Assembly: GCF_000213175.1 (NCBI RefSeq)
Contig: NW_009799102.1
Coordinates: forward strand, 2,222,684-2,286,683
Direction of reading: 5' to 3'
DNA: 64,000 bases
Source of the DNA: Neurospora tetrasperma FGSC 2508
Taxonomy: Eukaryota; Ascomycota; Sordariomycetes; Sordariales; Sordariaceae
This document shows, one piece after another, positions 22,113 to 32,344 of the stretch (positions are counted from its first letter, which is position 1; each line of letters opens with the position of its first letter). The notes beneath the pieces were generated by a model, which worked only from the letters and a program-made list of their open reading frames with translations, ran no database searches and was not told the DNA's origin. Made by a program: the position numbers and the translations under genes.

Positions 22113-24335
22113 ATGGCCGCTAATCACTCGTTTAACGTTTTCACCACCTTCGTTCTCTTCTTTTTTGTATTAACATTCTTAATATCTCCAAGCTGTGCCT
22201 TGAAGGACGGCCCCCATGTTGAAGCAGGGCATGAGGCGCCACAGGGGTGGGCCGAGAGAGAAATTCACGACGACACAGCGACAAATCTCTTCTCATCACC
22301 ACCGCCACCATCAACGATTACGATAACCATAACCACCATCTCCCTCTTCACCTCAACCATAACCCCACCTCCCTCCCTGCTCCATGTCCAACACCGCCGC
22401 CAAGGCCCCGACCCAGACAACGACAACGCCATCGCCGACCTGCAATCCCAAATCACCTCCCTCTCCTCCCAACTCTCCGCCCTCTCGCAAGCTTCCACAC
22501 AAACCAGCCAGCAACTCTCGCAATCGCTGCAACAAGCCTCCCAATCCCTCGCCCAGGCTTCCCAGAGGCTGAGCCAGACTGAACAGAGCTTAGCTAGCGC
22601 CAGAATCACGCAGCAGGCGGCTGAGCAGGCTAGTCGGGTGGCGACGCAAGCAGTGGCGGATCTGTCGAGACAAATGACAGAAATGAGCAGGAGTATGAGC
22701 CAGAGTGCGGAGCAGAGAGTGAGCAGGGTTAGTCAGAGCGCGGAGGAGAGGATTGGAAGGGTGATGGAGAGCATGGCTGCGGTTGCGAAGGACGATGGTA
22801 GTGGAAAGGATATGAATATGTCAGTTTTGGTGGGGACTGCAGTGGGTGGTGTGGCGGGGAGTTCGGTTTTGACGGGGTTATCGGTCGTTATGTTTATGAG
22901 GAGGAGGAGGAGGAGGAGAGGGGATAGGGGGAGAAAGAGGGGGGGAAAAGAGGGTGGGGAGGTGGTGTATGTTGGTTCTGCTCGTGATAGCGGTTCTGCT
23001 CGTGATGTTACAAGTGGCCCCAGCTCTCGTGGCAGTAGCCGTAACAGTCGGAGCATGTCAACAAGGGAAAACACAAAAAGCTATCACAGCCCAGTCGTAT
23101 GGGTAGCATCAACAAACAACCTCTCCACCGCCGGTTCTGGCCGGACTCACGTGGCATCACGTTCAACAATGGCGACGTCCGCCATCAAGTTATCCGACTA
23201 CGAAGACGAAAGCGTCTACAACGACGACGGCGTAAATGGCGGGCTACCCTCCAGCTCGCGGGGAGGAAGTCTTATGGAGGGCAGAACAGCATTGTCACCA
23301 CCACCGCCTCCAATCCCTCCGCGAGCTAGGTCTAGATCTCGGTCTGCTCCAAAAGAAGCTGCTCCGGCTCCTCCTCCAGCAGCAGAAGCCTTCCCGTTCG
23401 CCCCCGAAAATCCAGTTCTTCCAGCTCCCACTCCAATAACAACAACAGCAGCATCAGTTCTGCTTTCTCCCTTCCCACCGCGCCCGAAGAGTATCAGGAC
23501 AGGAGTAGGCACTGGTCCAGTCAAACTCAGAGACCGCCAAAACAGCGGCGACGAGGCCATGGGGGTAGGTTATGCTGTGAGCTATAACTCAGCGATACCA
23601 CCACCACCACCTGTACGGGCCGCCCCACCTGCACCAAAGTGGGCGCCGCCTACGATACCCGGCTATAAGGATGATGCGAAGCCGTTAAGCTCCCCAGGCT
23701 TTAAGCTAGACGATCCGCCACCGTCGGGGGCTGCTGCTGCTGCTGCTGCGAACAAGGGAAAGACCGGCAGCAACAACCGTAATAACAGGCTCAGTATCTT
23801 CCCCCGCCCAAGTCCTAGTCCGACGCCAAGTACGCAGGGGTGGTCTTCGTCGCCGCTTAGTTCGCCGTCTACTCCTCCGGTTCCTACTGTGCCCACCGAC
23901 CGTTTGGAAGCAAGTGAACATGAGAGTCAACATAAACGGGGAGGAAGTGGCGGAACAGCGGAAGAAGAAGCAGAAGAAGAGAACGAAAAGAGAGGACGAC
24001 CTTTGCAAAAGCGACAGCAGCAACCCCAGACCCGGGCCCGGGGCTCCTCCGTAACGGGACGATCACCAATTCCGGCGCCTACACTAGAGGCATGGCTCAA
24101 GAGGGGGATGTCCTCGACGAGAGTGCCGGTACGAAGGGGGACGGAGACGGAGACAGGAATAGCTGGTCCAGGGGCGTCGCCGCCATCATTGCCGAGATCA
24201 GCTTCTACTTCGAATCTTGCTGCTGTGAGGAGGCAGTCGTATACTGCGAGGTTGAGGGAACAAGTGCAGCAGCGGTACATGCTGGATGCGGACGATGGGG
24301 GGAGGGGGGAGGATTGGCCTATTAGGCAGTCATAG
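22113..24335 (+). CDS. Single-pass membrane protein with outer coiled coil (unrecognised)
   Basis: One uninterrupted frame of 740 codons starts at ATG 22113. Parts visible: a signal peptide (1-29, hydrophobic core FVLFFFVLTFL, end SPSCA); a Ser/Thr/Pro segment; a long Gln/Ser/Ala coiled coil at about 105-225 with leucines spaced as heptads (LQSQITSLSSQLSALSQ); a transmembrane helix at about 236-262; a run of eight arginines as stop-transfer signal; then about 470 residues of disordered tail with many polyproline SH3/EVH1-like sites (LSPPPPPIPPR). The mature part has almost no cysteine, unlike WSC sensors. The plan, an outer extended domain, one helix and a long inner tail, suggests a surface sensor or adhesion-site scaffold. 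That is inference; I do not recognise the family. Confidence 0.75.
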   Translation: MAANHSFNVFTTFVLFFFVLTFLISPSCALKDGPHVEAGHEAPQGWAEREIHDDTATNLFSSPPPPSTITITITTISLFTSTITPPPSLLHVQHRRQGPDPDNDNAIADLQSQITSLSSQLSALSQASTQTSQQLSQSLQQASQSLAQASQRLSQTEQSLASARITQQAAEQASRVATQAVADLSRQMTEMSRSMSQSAEQRVSRVSQSAEERIGRVMESMAAVAKDDGSGKDMNMSVLVGTAVGGVAGSSVLTGLSVVMFMRRRRRRRGDRGRKRGGKEGGEVVYVGSARDSGSARDVTSGPSSRGSSRNSRSMSTRENTKSYHSPVVWVASTNNLSTAGSGRTHVASRSTMATSAIKLSDYEDESVYNDDGVNGGLPSSSRGGSLMEGRTALSPPPPPIPPRARSRSRSAPKEAAPAPPPAAEAFPFAPENPVLPAPTPITTTAASVLLSPFPPRPKSIRTGVGTGPVKLRDRQNSGDEAMGVGYAVSYNSAIPPPPPVRAAPPAPKWAPPTIPGYKDDAKPLSSPGFKLDDPPPSGAAAAAAANKGKTGSNNRNNRLSIFPRPSPSPTPSTQGWSSSPLSSPSTPPVPTVPTDRLEASEHESQHKRGGSGGTAEEEAEEENEKRGRPLQKRQQQPQTRARGSSVTGRSPIPAPTLEAWLKRGMSSTRVPVRRGTETETGIAGPGASPPSLPRSASTSNLAAVRRQSYTARLREQVQQRYMLDADDGGRGEDWPIRQS

Positions 24336-24796
24336 ATAGTCTAGACTCATGTATGGGTAGAGAAGAAGAAATGGAATTTACTGTCGAGGAAAGGATAGAT
24401 ATTTGTTACTTGTTGATTGGTGATAATGTGTAACTAAACTGATGCAACTGTTTTTTTTTGCGGTAACAGACAAATATTTTTCATTTCTGTATAGCTCGGA
24501 GAAGACTGAAGGAACCGTCCCGAAAGGGGAATGGATGTTCGCTTGCGTGCCTCTAGTGCAGTTTTGCACAGTATCTTTGCTTCAGATGCACCGCATAGTT
24601 TGCCCTGATAATACTTATCCATGCACATAACCTTTAAGATAAAGCCAGTCTCCAGAGTGTCCAAGTGACTATCCGTCGAGGAAGTTGTTAGGCAAGTTTA
24701 GAATGGTGGATTGTACGGGATGGGTGGGCGCTCGGGCCGCTTTAAGAGTAACTTGATAGTAACTATGTTCAAATTTCAATTTCAACAAATGACATC
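24336..24796. other. Intergenic region before tRNA-Val
   Basis: This 461 bp is relatively A/T-rich and contains a T9 run near 24450. No gene is seen. Confidence 0.5.
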
Positions 24797-24870
24797 GGTC
24801 CGATGGTGTAGTTGGTTATCACGTCAGTCTAACACACTGAAGGTCCCCAGATCGAGCCTGGGTCGGATCA
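24797..24870 (+). tRNA. tRNA-Val (anticodon AAC)
   Basis: A 74-nt cloverleaf can be folded by eye. The acceptor stem GGTCCGA pairs with TCGGATC (one G-T pair). The anticodon stem TCAGT/ACTGA encloses the loop CTAACAC, giving anticodon AAC (inosine at the wobble base reads GUU, GUC, GUA). The T stem CCCAG/CTGGG encloses ATCGAGC, and the discriminator base is A. Internal A box (GTGTAGTTGGT) and B box are present and there is no intron. T runs just downstream provide the polymerase III stop. Confidence 0.95.
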
Positions 24871-24875
24871 TCTTC

Positions 24876-24892
24876 TTTTGCAATTTTTTTTT
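24876..24892 (+). terminator. Pol III termination T-runs after tRNA-Val
   Basis: T4 at 24876-24879 and T9 at 24884-24892 follow the tRNA 3' end by 6 and 14 bases, the usual place for polymerase III release. Confidence 0.75.
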
Positions 24893-25292
24893 CTCTCATT
24901 CACCTTTTCCTATACTTCATTCATACTTTGGCATGCAGTTCTGGTTTATCTTGCTTCTCTGTTCCTCTCCAGTCTTTCGATTTTTTTTGATTTTTTTTCG
25001 TTACCCTTTGGCTTCACCATCTACGTGGCACACTCAGTTCTGTTATCTTGGCACAATACACGCCTCTCCGTCGCGGACATAATAGCGATCCTGCTCGATG
25101 AAGATTGAAACACCCGCTACTGAGTTTCTTGCTCATTCCATGTAACACGCAAGAGGCACTGTGCTTGTTCTCAAATCATGGAATTGTCCAGGTCGGAAAA
25201 GGCAACATTATAAAAGAAAAATACTTTAAACAATATCCATCACCAAATCAACCCAACCTAGCACCTATCATCATCCGACCCGCAAAACCCTC
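24893..25292. other. Intergenic region, tRNA-Val to RS-rich gene 3' end
   Basis: This 400 bp is pyrimidine rich on the + strand near the tRNA and otherwise plain. It should hold the 3' UTR of the RS-rich gene. Confidence 0.5.
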
Positions 25293-26639
25293 TCAACGTC
25301 CTCCCCTAACCGTCGTCGTCCCCCCTCCCCTCCTCGAACCAGCCCCATAAGCACTCCCCGTACTCCCATAATACCCCTCATCATCCGAATACGCCGGCGT
25401 ATCCAAACTACTACTTCCTCTACCACCACCATGTCGACTTCTACTCCTTCTTCTATCCCTAATACCATACCCATCATCATCCAAATCCCGATCCCGATCT
25501 CTCAACTCCCGATACCCCCCTCCCCGTTCCTTCGCTCTCTTCTCTTCTTCTCCCGCCTTCTTCTTTTCTTCCAACTTCTTCTCAATCACATTCGCCCCCA
25601 ACCCCCCGACAGCAGCACCGACGATAGTGGAAATCAGCGCCGCTTTACGCTCTCTTTCTTCTTCTTCTTTTTGGTTCTTCCTGCCCTTGGAGCTACTGCT
25701 ACTGTGTCCGTCATGGTGGGAGGATTTTTTTCCATTGTGAGAAGACGATTTACGTGCGTGCTCAGTTGCTTCGCGCGCTGCTAGTCCGCCGACGATGGCG
25801 CCTAGGATGCCGACGCCCAAGGCGGTGGTGGAGGGGGAAAAAGTAGAGGAGTAGAGGTCTTTGGCTTTGCGGAGGGGTGCTGCTGCTGGACTGGGGGAGC
25901 GACGGGAGCGTGAGCGGGAGCGGGAACGGCGGGATGAAGGGGAGCGTCGTCGACGGGAGTGGCTTGCGCCACGGGAAGAGCGGGGGTAGTCTGACTCGTC
26001 GTCTGTGGTGTAGATGCTGCGAGCGCCGCGGGAGCGGGAGCGAGAGCGAGACAGGCCACGGCTGATACGGCTGTCTCGGCTGGGAGAGCGAGCCCGACGG
26101 GCGTCGGAGACGGCGAGGGCTTGAACGGCTCGCTCGGGATCACGCAGTTCTGGGCCGCCGTAGATTTTGGTCTCACGGACGATGTGCCGCTCGCGAGTGC
26201 CGGGCGCTGCCGATGGGGCTGAAGCTAGGCTTGGGCCGCGGGACCGGCTTCTGCTCCTGCTGACGCTGATGGTTCGCGCTGCGACAGGGGGATTGGTACC
26301 AATGCCGGAGCTGCGCTCCCAGGAGCGGTCTCTACCCCGGAGCGGAGTGCCATTTCGGTCTCGGCCGTCGTCGTAGACGTACCCTCCTGGCCCTGGCCCC
26401 GCTCCGGTGCGGTAAGAGATAGGAGGAGAAAGTGGCGGGGAGGGAACGGGTGGCGGTGCTGGGTGTGCTGTTGCTGTTGATGGGATGGCACCACTGGCGT
26501 ACGGACGAGGAGCGCGGCCGGGGCCAGAGATGAAATCGGGGGAGTAATCTCTGTCGCGACTGGAGTGATGAGAGCGGGTTGGAGAGGGACCGCGGCCGCG
26601 GCGGGCACGCGCGTCTTGTTCGTCCATGAAGCGGACCAT
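25293..26639 (-). CDS. RS-rich protein with two glycine-zipper segments (unrecognised)
   Basis: A single frame of 448 codons from ATG 26639. The first 260 residues are disordered, rich in Arg, Ser and Pro, with clusters of RS dipeptides (SRSRSRSRG, RRSRSRSRSRR). Two hydrophobic glycine-spaced segments follow: LGVGILGAIVGGLAARE (about 274-290) and ALISTIVGAAVGGLGAN (about 334-350), each followed by a charged helix (EKKLEEKKKAGEEEKR). The tail is Arg/Asp/Gly rich. Glycine zippers pack helices in membranes or in self-assembling proteins. The layout recalls fungal proline-rich proteins of the DUF3824 type, from memory. RS repeats would invite SR-kinase phosphorylation. Function unknown. Confidence 0.7.
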   Translation of the reverse strand: MVRFMDEQDARARRGRGPSPTRSHHSSRDRDYSPDFISGPGRAPRPYASGAIPSTATAHPAPPPVPSPPLSPPISYRTGAGPGPGGYVYDDGRDRNGTPLRGRDRSWERSSGIGTNPPVAARTISVSRSRSRSRGPSLASAPSAAPGTRERHIVRETKIYGGPELRDPERAVQALAVSDARRARSPSRDSRISRGLSRSRSRSRGARSIYTTDDESDYPRSSRGASHSRRRRSPSSRRSRSRSRSRRSPSPAAAPLRKAKDLYSSTFSPSTTALGVGILGAIVGGLAAREATEHARKSSSHNGKKSSHHDGHSSSSSKGRKNQKEEEERERKAALISTIVGAAVGGLGANVIEKKLEEKKKAGEEEKRAKERGGGYRELRDRDRDLDDDGYGIRDRRRSRSRHGGGRGSSSLDTPAYSDDEGYYGSTGSAYGAGSRRGGGTTTVRGGR

Positions 26640-28454
26640 GTTTTAGTCGTTGTGATGAAAGGTTTGTTGTGTTGCGATGTGAAGATTCCAAGAATCGAGT
26701 TGTGTGTCTGATGCCGTCCGTTTATTAACGGCAACCTGACGGACTTGACCACGAGCTAGTATCAGTACCCTCAATCTCTTCTCTTCTTCAGCTTTGAAAC
26801 GTCCAATTCGTATAACCTCCTTGCCAATGAGGAAAGTCGTCAACGTCCAACCTTGAAGTCGTGTGATGTCGAACCTCAGAAACTAGAGACCGACCCTTTT
26901 GCCCTCTTGCTGTCGAGGCCTTTTACTTTTGCCGTCGCCTTGATGATGCCGAGGTGTTTGATAGATTAATTCCCCGGGCGCTGTGTAATGATACACGTAA
27001 AGGACGTTCCGACCGAGCTTCTAGCGTGGTTCCGTGGGTTTCTTCCTTTGCCTTGTGTTTGTGTAATGATAAGCCTCTTTTGACTACCGAAGTGATAGAC
27101 GCGGACTGCCAAGGCAAGAAAAGGCGAGAAGAAGTGGTAGTGTGACCTCGGTTGGTATTGCCGTTGTTGGTGATTGTGGCAAGTAGGTTGAGTTGACTCC
27201 GAATTTTGATCTTCTAGCCAAGAAAATGGAAACAAAAGCGAGTTGATCAAGAAGGAAAGGCCGGCATATGTATGGAATACGAACTCCCGGTGACGACGGT
27301 GATGCTTGCCCGATGATATTCAGGGCCTTGGTGTAAGTGACGGCCTAACGGGGCCCCACAAGCCGAACAATGAACCCCCCCTCCCAAAAAGAAAAAGTGA
27401 CTGACAAAAATCAGGGAACTTCCACTTGGACGGAGCCCAAACGCCGGCTCTTTCGGGAATTTGCCAGTTGAAAGGGCACGAGGCCTTCGTAAAGCGAATT
27501 GAAGAAGCTTCGTGAATGATGGGGGACTGATTCAAAATAGTCGAGGGAGACAAGTTATAAGACCCTTAAAGAGACGATAAAAAGAGGAAAAGGAAGATCT
27601 ATCCACCTAATGATCAACAGTGAAAACAGCAGATTGTCTTTCCTTGCGAAGCTCACATCCCGTCCAAAGCGGAATGGAATGGCTGTTGCCCAGCTTTGCT
27701 CTCAGTTGTCCAGCCAGCCAGCTCCATGCCCAGCCATCTTTTCACCGTACCCAAGCAGAGCCCAACCAAATCCACTTTCGGTCACAATGCCCCCCCGAAA
27801 AGAATATCACTTTCCTCTTCTCGAATCTTGTTGTTGTGCTGGTCCTATGCATTGTTACAGCATCAGCCTTAACTGGGGGGTCGCTGTCGTCCCACTGCAG
27901 GAGCCGACCGTGATTGGTGGAGACGGCGAAACCATTCCATATGATGTCACTGTCGCCAACCATTCAGGATCGTGAAATTCTTGGGATGTCGGGGACAACA
28001 AGCGGTGATACCCTGCAAATACCTGCGTTTCACAAAGCTGTCCATGAGCGTCGATCTTCACCTTGTTGCTGACCTCGGTGAAGACCGAGTGCAATCTTTG
28101 AATTAAAGGTATACACAGCTGTGATTGAACAAAATCAAGGGCTTTCCAGCACTCGCCGGTTGCTGGTAACGTTCCTGTTTCATTGTTCCTTATTACCCAA
28201 GAAAGGTTAGGTATCTAGCAGAAAAGTTCATCTCGAGACATCCTAAAATTAACAGGGCCTGGATTTCCTCTTCTCTTCCTTGCCTTTTCCGTCTCTTCAA
28301 AGTAGCTTTTGTCTGTCCGACCGGCCCAGCCTAGCCCATCCATCACCCATATGTTCATTTGCGTCTGTTACTTTTTCTGGCCCCATCGCTGCCATGTCGT
28401 AATCATCCATTCACTCCAAAATAGCCATGTAGACTACCTGGTGAGAAAAATCAT
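26640..28454. other. Intergenic region, RS-rich gene promoter and rgp1 3' end
   Basis: This 1.8 kb holds the upstream region of the RS-rich gene and the 3' side of rgp1, both on the - strand. Open frames of 90-121 codons occur (for example 27610-27975) but without recognisable protein features or consistent start context. No RNA gene or repeat is seen. Confidence 0.5.
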
Positions 28455-31400
28455 TCACACAGGTAACCCCTCTTCCGTAGCTTCATCCCTCTCCAACTTC
28501 TCCAGCCCCGTACCAACAGCACCGTAAATCTTCAACGGTACTGCGACCTCGAAGCTCTCGCAGATGAGATTCTCCGCCGCCACCAAAATCAAACCGCCCC
28601 TATCATCCCTCGAAATCTCTTCCAGCAAGGGATGCGGTTGCTGCTGCTGCTGCTGCATAGCATTCCTCTGTCTTTCCCGTTCGCGTTCAGAGATGGTCTG
28701 GTTCTTGCGCAACATAGGCGGCCTGCTTTTGCTTTTCTGGTTCCCCCCTTCAGCAACGCTGCCATTGGCTTTGACTAACCTCGTTTCCCTTTCTTCTTCC
28801 TCTTTTCCCTCGCTACCCTTATGCGCTTCATCCGCTTCTTCTTCTTCATCCTCCTCTTCAATGACTCCATTCCTCTCCGCCTCTTCGTCACTAACAATGT
28901 CATACTCCTCCTCTCCAATATTAGTTATCCCCAACCCCATCATCCCTTGCCCTTGCGCCTGTCCCAGCACCTGGGACTGTCCCATCCTCTCTAATGCCTC
29001 TGCGCTTGCCACCACGAACTCCACCCTAACCTTCCACTCTAAACTGACTCCGCTCGTGACAAACTCCGGCGTGGCTGTGACGGGAATCGTTGGCGTGAAT
29101 ACCACCCTCTTGGCGAACATGGTCGCTTCACTGCTGCTTACCAGCACCTTTCTCGTTACACGGTGCACACTCGCTTCACTTCTCAGCGCCAGGCTGGAAT
29201 CTACCCGCTCGGCTGTCTCCAAAGCAACGTGCACAGCATAGCAAGGGATCTCGGCGTCTTCAAAGTCAATGGCCATGGTGATCTGCTCGCCTAATCGGTA
29301 GGCGGGGCGGGCGAGCATGACGACGGCGACACGGCGACCGTTGCGGGCGATTTCGAAGCGGTTAGTGGATTGGTTGGAGTAGTGGGAGGCTATGTTGGAG
29401 CGGAGAATGGCCAGGTCGATGGCCTCTTTTGCGGTGAGAGCAGGCATGTGGGTTTGCGGGCCGAACGGATTAAAGTGCGAGGACGTGTTAGAGTTGAGGG
29501 AGTAGTTGGACTGTCGGCGGGAGGGGGGGCCGCTAGCTGTTGGACTGAGAAGGCCAGGGGCGCGAGCGCCGTTTTGGAGTTGGAGGGAGCGGGAGGAGAG
29601 AAGCTCGTCAACATAGGAGAGGAAGGAGTCTTCGTTGGCGGCGGGTTTGTCTCCCAATAGTTTCTGTCGTGCTTGTTGTGGTTGTTGCTGGTGATTATGA
29701 TTATGTAAGGTAGTGGTAGATGCTGTGTTTGTATTATCAATGGTCTTAACCCGCGCCTGGTCTCGCAGGATGATATACGGCGCCATCAGGTCGTGACCTA
29801 GGATTTCGCCGTGGCTGTTGACGCTTCCAAGCACGCGGAACGGAACGTCCACAGACTTGACGTGCTTATCCTTTGCGCCTCCAGGCCTTTGCGTGCCAAT
29901 GACGAGGCTGTATGATATCTTCATCGCCTTGCCGCGATGCGTTGGTGGTAGCCCCTTGGGCAGTTTGAACGAATATTCAAACGTCTTGCTTTCCCCGGGT
30001 GCTAGCTGCAGGTCGACGAAAAGAATCGACTGGGGTGTTGACAACAGCGGGATCGACTTTGAGCTGGCAATCCCGCGCATCTCTTTGATGGTGCTGAGTT
30101 CTCCTCCGCCTAGAAGCTCGCCAATGGAGCTCGTGATACTGCCCCAGCCGAAGCCCCTCAGCAAGCCGCTGTCGCGCTTCGTAGTTTCCACACCAATGAC
30201 GCCGCCACCATGGCCACCCACTACAGCTTTCCGCTTCACTTGCTCAAATGGGCCGAGGTTTACCAAAGAGCCATCAAGCGTAAATGAACCCTGGATTTGC
30301 GCATATCCCATCATCAACGTTTCTGGCATCTTTGCCGTACTTGGGGAGAAACTGGACGGCCGCCTGCTGTGGCCCGATCGCCCACCAGCCATTCTCAGCG
30401 GCTGTGGTTGGACATATTCGGATGCCAGGGTCTCGGAAGAGTAATTGCTCATGGAGTAAAACTCGCCACTACTCCTTGGTGTGCCGCCAATGCTGGTTGT
30501 TGAAAGAATACGTGCCGAGGGTATCGCACCATGTTCGTTGATGGTGGGGATAGGGTCTCTTGATCGCATCGGGAGAGACCTGACGGATTCGCCAGCGACC
30601 GAGTATGTTGGGCTCATGATGTTGTCTTCATGTATGGGCCCCGCCGGACTGCCTCCGTGGACAACATCGGGCGAAGAAGAAGATTTGGTGAAAGGGAACC
30701 TGAACTCGGTGTTCTGCTCGGCTCTAGGAGAAGCCTTGGGAGAGGGGGACGTTGCCCATGGGAAGATGTTTCGTGTTCGTTCGGAAGGAGTCAGAGGGCC
30801 TTCGGTCGGGCTGTGTAGTGTGTTCCGGTTGGGAGGGTAAGAGGCATGGAAAAGGGGTGATGGCTGCTGAGAGGTCTGCACTTTTGGGTGTGTAGCTGTA
30901 TGGGGGCGAGGTACATAGTCAGGCGTCTGTTCAGTGGTGGCCTCACGTAAGAAAGAGGCGGCCTTGCCAGACTTGGGCCCGCCAAAGAAAGGAAGACGGG
31001 AGTTAATCTGCAAACTCGAAGCTCGGGCATGACCCCTCGCTGGTCGCTGGGACTTGGCGGGGGACGAATTGAGGTCCGGAACCTCGTCCATGGCCTTTGT
31101 AGAGCCCAGTGACACGATGGACACCGACCTCTTGTGTCCGTGGCCATTGCCGTTGCTCCGGGCGGAGGAGCTCGAGGGAGGACCACCGCGGGAGCTGCTG
31201 CTGGGCCCGGGATTCTGGATTGGTGACCAGGGTATGGAGCTGTCTCGGGCGCGGGAAGTGGCAGCGGCGGATGGAACTGTCAAGGAAAGGGTGGACCGAT
31301 GGCCGTGACCGCGTCCGCGCACCGAGGGCGGCGGCGCCAGGCCGTCAGCATGGCCCTTGGTACGGCCATTTCCTCCTTGTGTAGCAACGGACGACGACTG

Positions 31401-31655
31401 AACAGGGTGACCGGGGCCGAGAGGGGATGGCTGGCGCATTCGTTGCTCGGCAGCGGCACCTAGATGTCTCGGAGACGGATGCGGATTCTTTGTGGGCGTG
31501 GTCGGCGGGGGCCCGGGAGGTCGTGCGACGTTCTTGAAGGTGATTGTGCACTTGACTTCCTCTCCGGCGAAGACGACATGGTCCTGCCAGCGGACAAAGA
31601 CGCGGATGTTGCTGTTGCTGTTGGCGGCTGCGGCGGCGGCGTCTGAAGGCGACAT
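28455..31655 (-). CDS. rgp1: Rgp1-family subunit of the Ric1-Rgp1 exchange factor
   Basis: One frame of 1066 codons without introns, starting at ATG 31655. An arrestin-like beta-sandwich begins at once (VFVRWQDHVVFAGEEVKCTITF), is interrupted by about 390 disordered Ser/Pro residues, and resumes at MGYAQIQGSFTLDGSLV, continuing through DLQLAPGESKTFEYSFKLPKGLPP, MKISYSLVIGTQRPGG and HVALETAERVD. This is the Rgp1 pattern. The partner Ric1 is not in the window. Ric1-Rgp1 activates the Golgi GTPase Ypt6 (Rab6) for endosome-to-Golgi return. A CAG run encodes Q9 late in the protein (around 28650), beside an acidic EEEDEEEEADE stretch. N- and C-terminal blocks are confident; the rest is linker. Confidence 0.85.
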   Translation of the reverse strand: MSPSDAAAAAANSNSNIRVFVRWQDHVVFAGEEVKCTITFKNVARPPGPPPTTPTKNPHPSPRHLGAAAEQRMRQPSPLGPGHPVQSSSVATQGGNGRTKGHADGLAPPPSVRGRGHGHRSTLSLTVPSAAATSRARDSSIPWSPIQNPGPSSSSRGGPPSSSSARSNGNGHGHKRSVSIVSLGSTKAMDEVPDLNSSPAKSQRPARGHARASSLQINSRLPFFGGPKSGKAASFLREATTEQTPDYVPRPHTATHPKVQTSQQPSPLFHASYPPNRNTLHSPTEGPLTPSERTRNIFPWATSPSPKASPRAEQNTEFRFPFTKSSSSPDVVHGGSPAGPIHEDNIMSPTYSVAGESVRSLPMRSRDPIPTINEHGAIPSARILSTTSIGGTPRSSGEFYSMSNYSSETLASEYVQPQPLRMAGGRSGHSRRPSSFSPSTAKMPETLMMGYAQIQGSFTLDGSLVNLGPFEQVKRKAVVGGHGGGVIGVETTKRDSGLLRGFGWGSITSSIGELLGGGELSTIKEMRGIASSKSIPLLSTPQSILFVDLQLAPGESKTFEYSFKLPKGLPPTHRGKAMKISYSLVIGTQRPGGAKDKHVKSVDVPFRVLGSVNSHGEILGHDLMAPYIILRDQARVKTIDNTNTASTTTLHNHNHQQQPQQARQKLLGDKPAANEDSFLSYVDELLSSRSLQLQNGARAPGLLSPTASGPPSRRQSNYSLNSNTSSHFNPFGPQTHMPALTAKEAIDLAILRSNIASHYSNQSTNRFEIARNGRRVAVVMLARPAYRLGEQITMAIDFEDAEIPCYAVHVALETAERVDSSLALRSEASVHRVTRKVLVSSSEATMFAKRVVFTPTIPVTATPEFVTSGVSLEWKVRVEFVVASAEALERMGQSQVLGQAQGQGMMGLGITNIGEEEYDIVSDEEAERNGVIEEEDEEEEADEAHKGSEGKEEEERETRLVKANGSVAEGGNQKSKSRPPMLRKNQTISERERERQRNAMQQQQQQPHPLLEEISRDDRGGLILVAAENLICESFEVAVPLKIYGAVGTGLEKLERDEATEEGLPV

Positions 31656-31902
31656 GGTTGTTGAGGATCGGTCTGTTGTTTTCTCTTGTTTATTCGTCTA
31701 GTATCGTCTATATCGTTTCAAAGCCGTCTTCCTCTGTTTTTTATACACTTCCTCTTGGGTATGCGTATGAACCAAGCTTCTTCTGCCTTTGTTGATGGAT
31801 CGCCGTCCAGGTCGCTAATCCGCTGTTTCTCTCTTCATTGCTGACGAGCAGCAGCATTTTCTCGGGGTACACAGCGTGCGAGAGATCGATGCTGGCGTCG
31901 GC

Positions 31903-31922
31903 GGGCGGGCGGGCGGGCGGGC
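31903..31922 (+). repeat. (GGGC)5 tandem, possible G-quadruplex
   Basis: Five GGGC units lie about 250 bp upstream of the rgp1 start, G-rich on the strand opposite to the rgp1 message. Four or more G3 runs with one-base loops can fold as a G-quadruplex. Confidence 0.8.
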
Positions 31923-32330
31923 GTCTAAGTCGCGGAGTCGTGTTGGGTATGCTTATGATGTCGAGAAAAAGAGGGAGAGGAAGTGACCAGAGAGAGAGAG
32001 AAAATGGGAAACCGAACGAATGCGGTTTCTCCTCCTCCTGCTGACTGACTGAGAGCAGCCAGCCTGAGCCCGAAAGCGGTAGGTCGTATGGATGGAGCCG
32101 CCGGGCGCCGAGTGTTGCGATAGGTTGCCGTCAAGCCGTCCGCACCGCTGGAGTCGTCTTGGAGTTCTTGGCTTTGGAGCATCGATGGTGCCAAGACATG
32201 CAGATGACACTGTCCGATAGCGTCAACAGCCCCGGAGCACGCAGGGGAACCTGGCTTCAGGTTGTGCTTGGTGAGGTGTGTTGGGGGATCACAAAGGGCC
32301 CAAGCTTCTCCTGAACATCCATCGCCAAAA

Positions 32331-32344
32331 GGGGGGGGGGGGGG
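32331..32344 (+). repeat. Poly(G)14 tract
   Basis: An uninterrupted run of 14 G lies in intergenic DNA 675 bp upstream of the rgp1 start. Length may vary between strains or reflect sequencing uncertainty. Confidence 0.8.
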
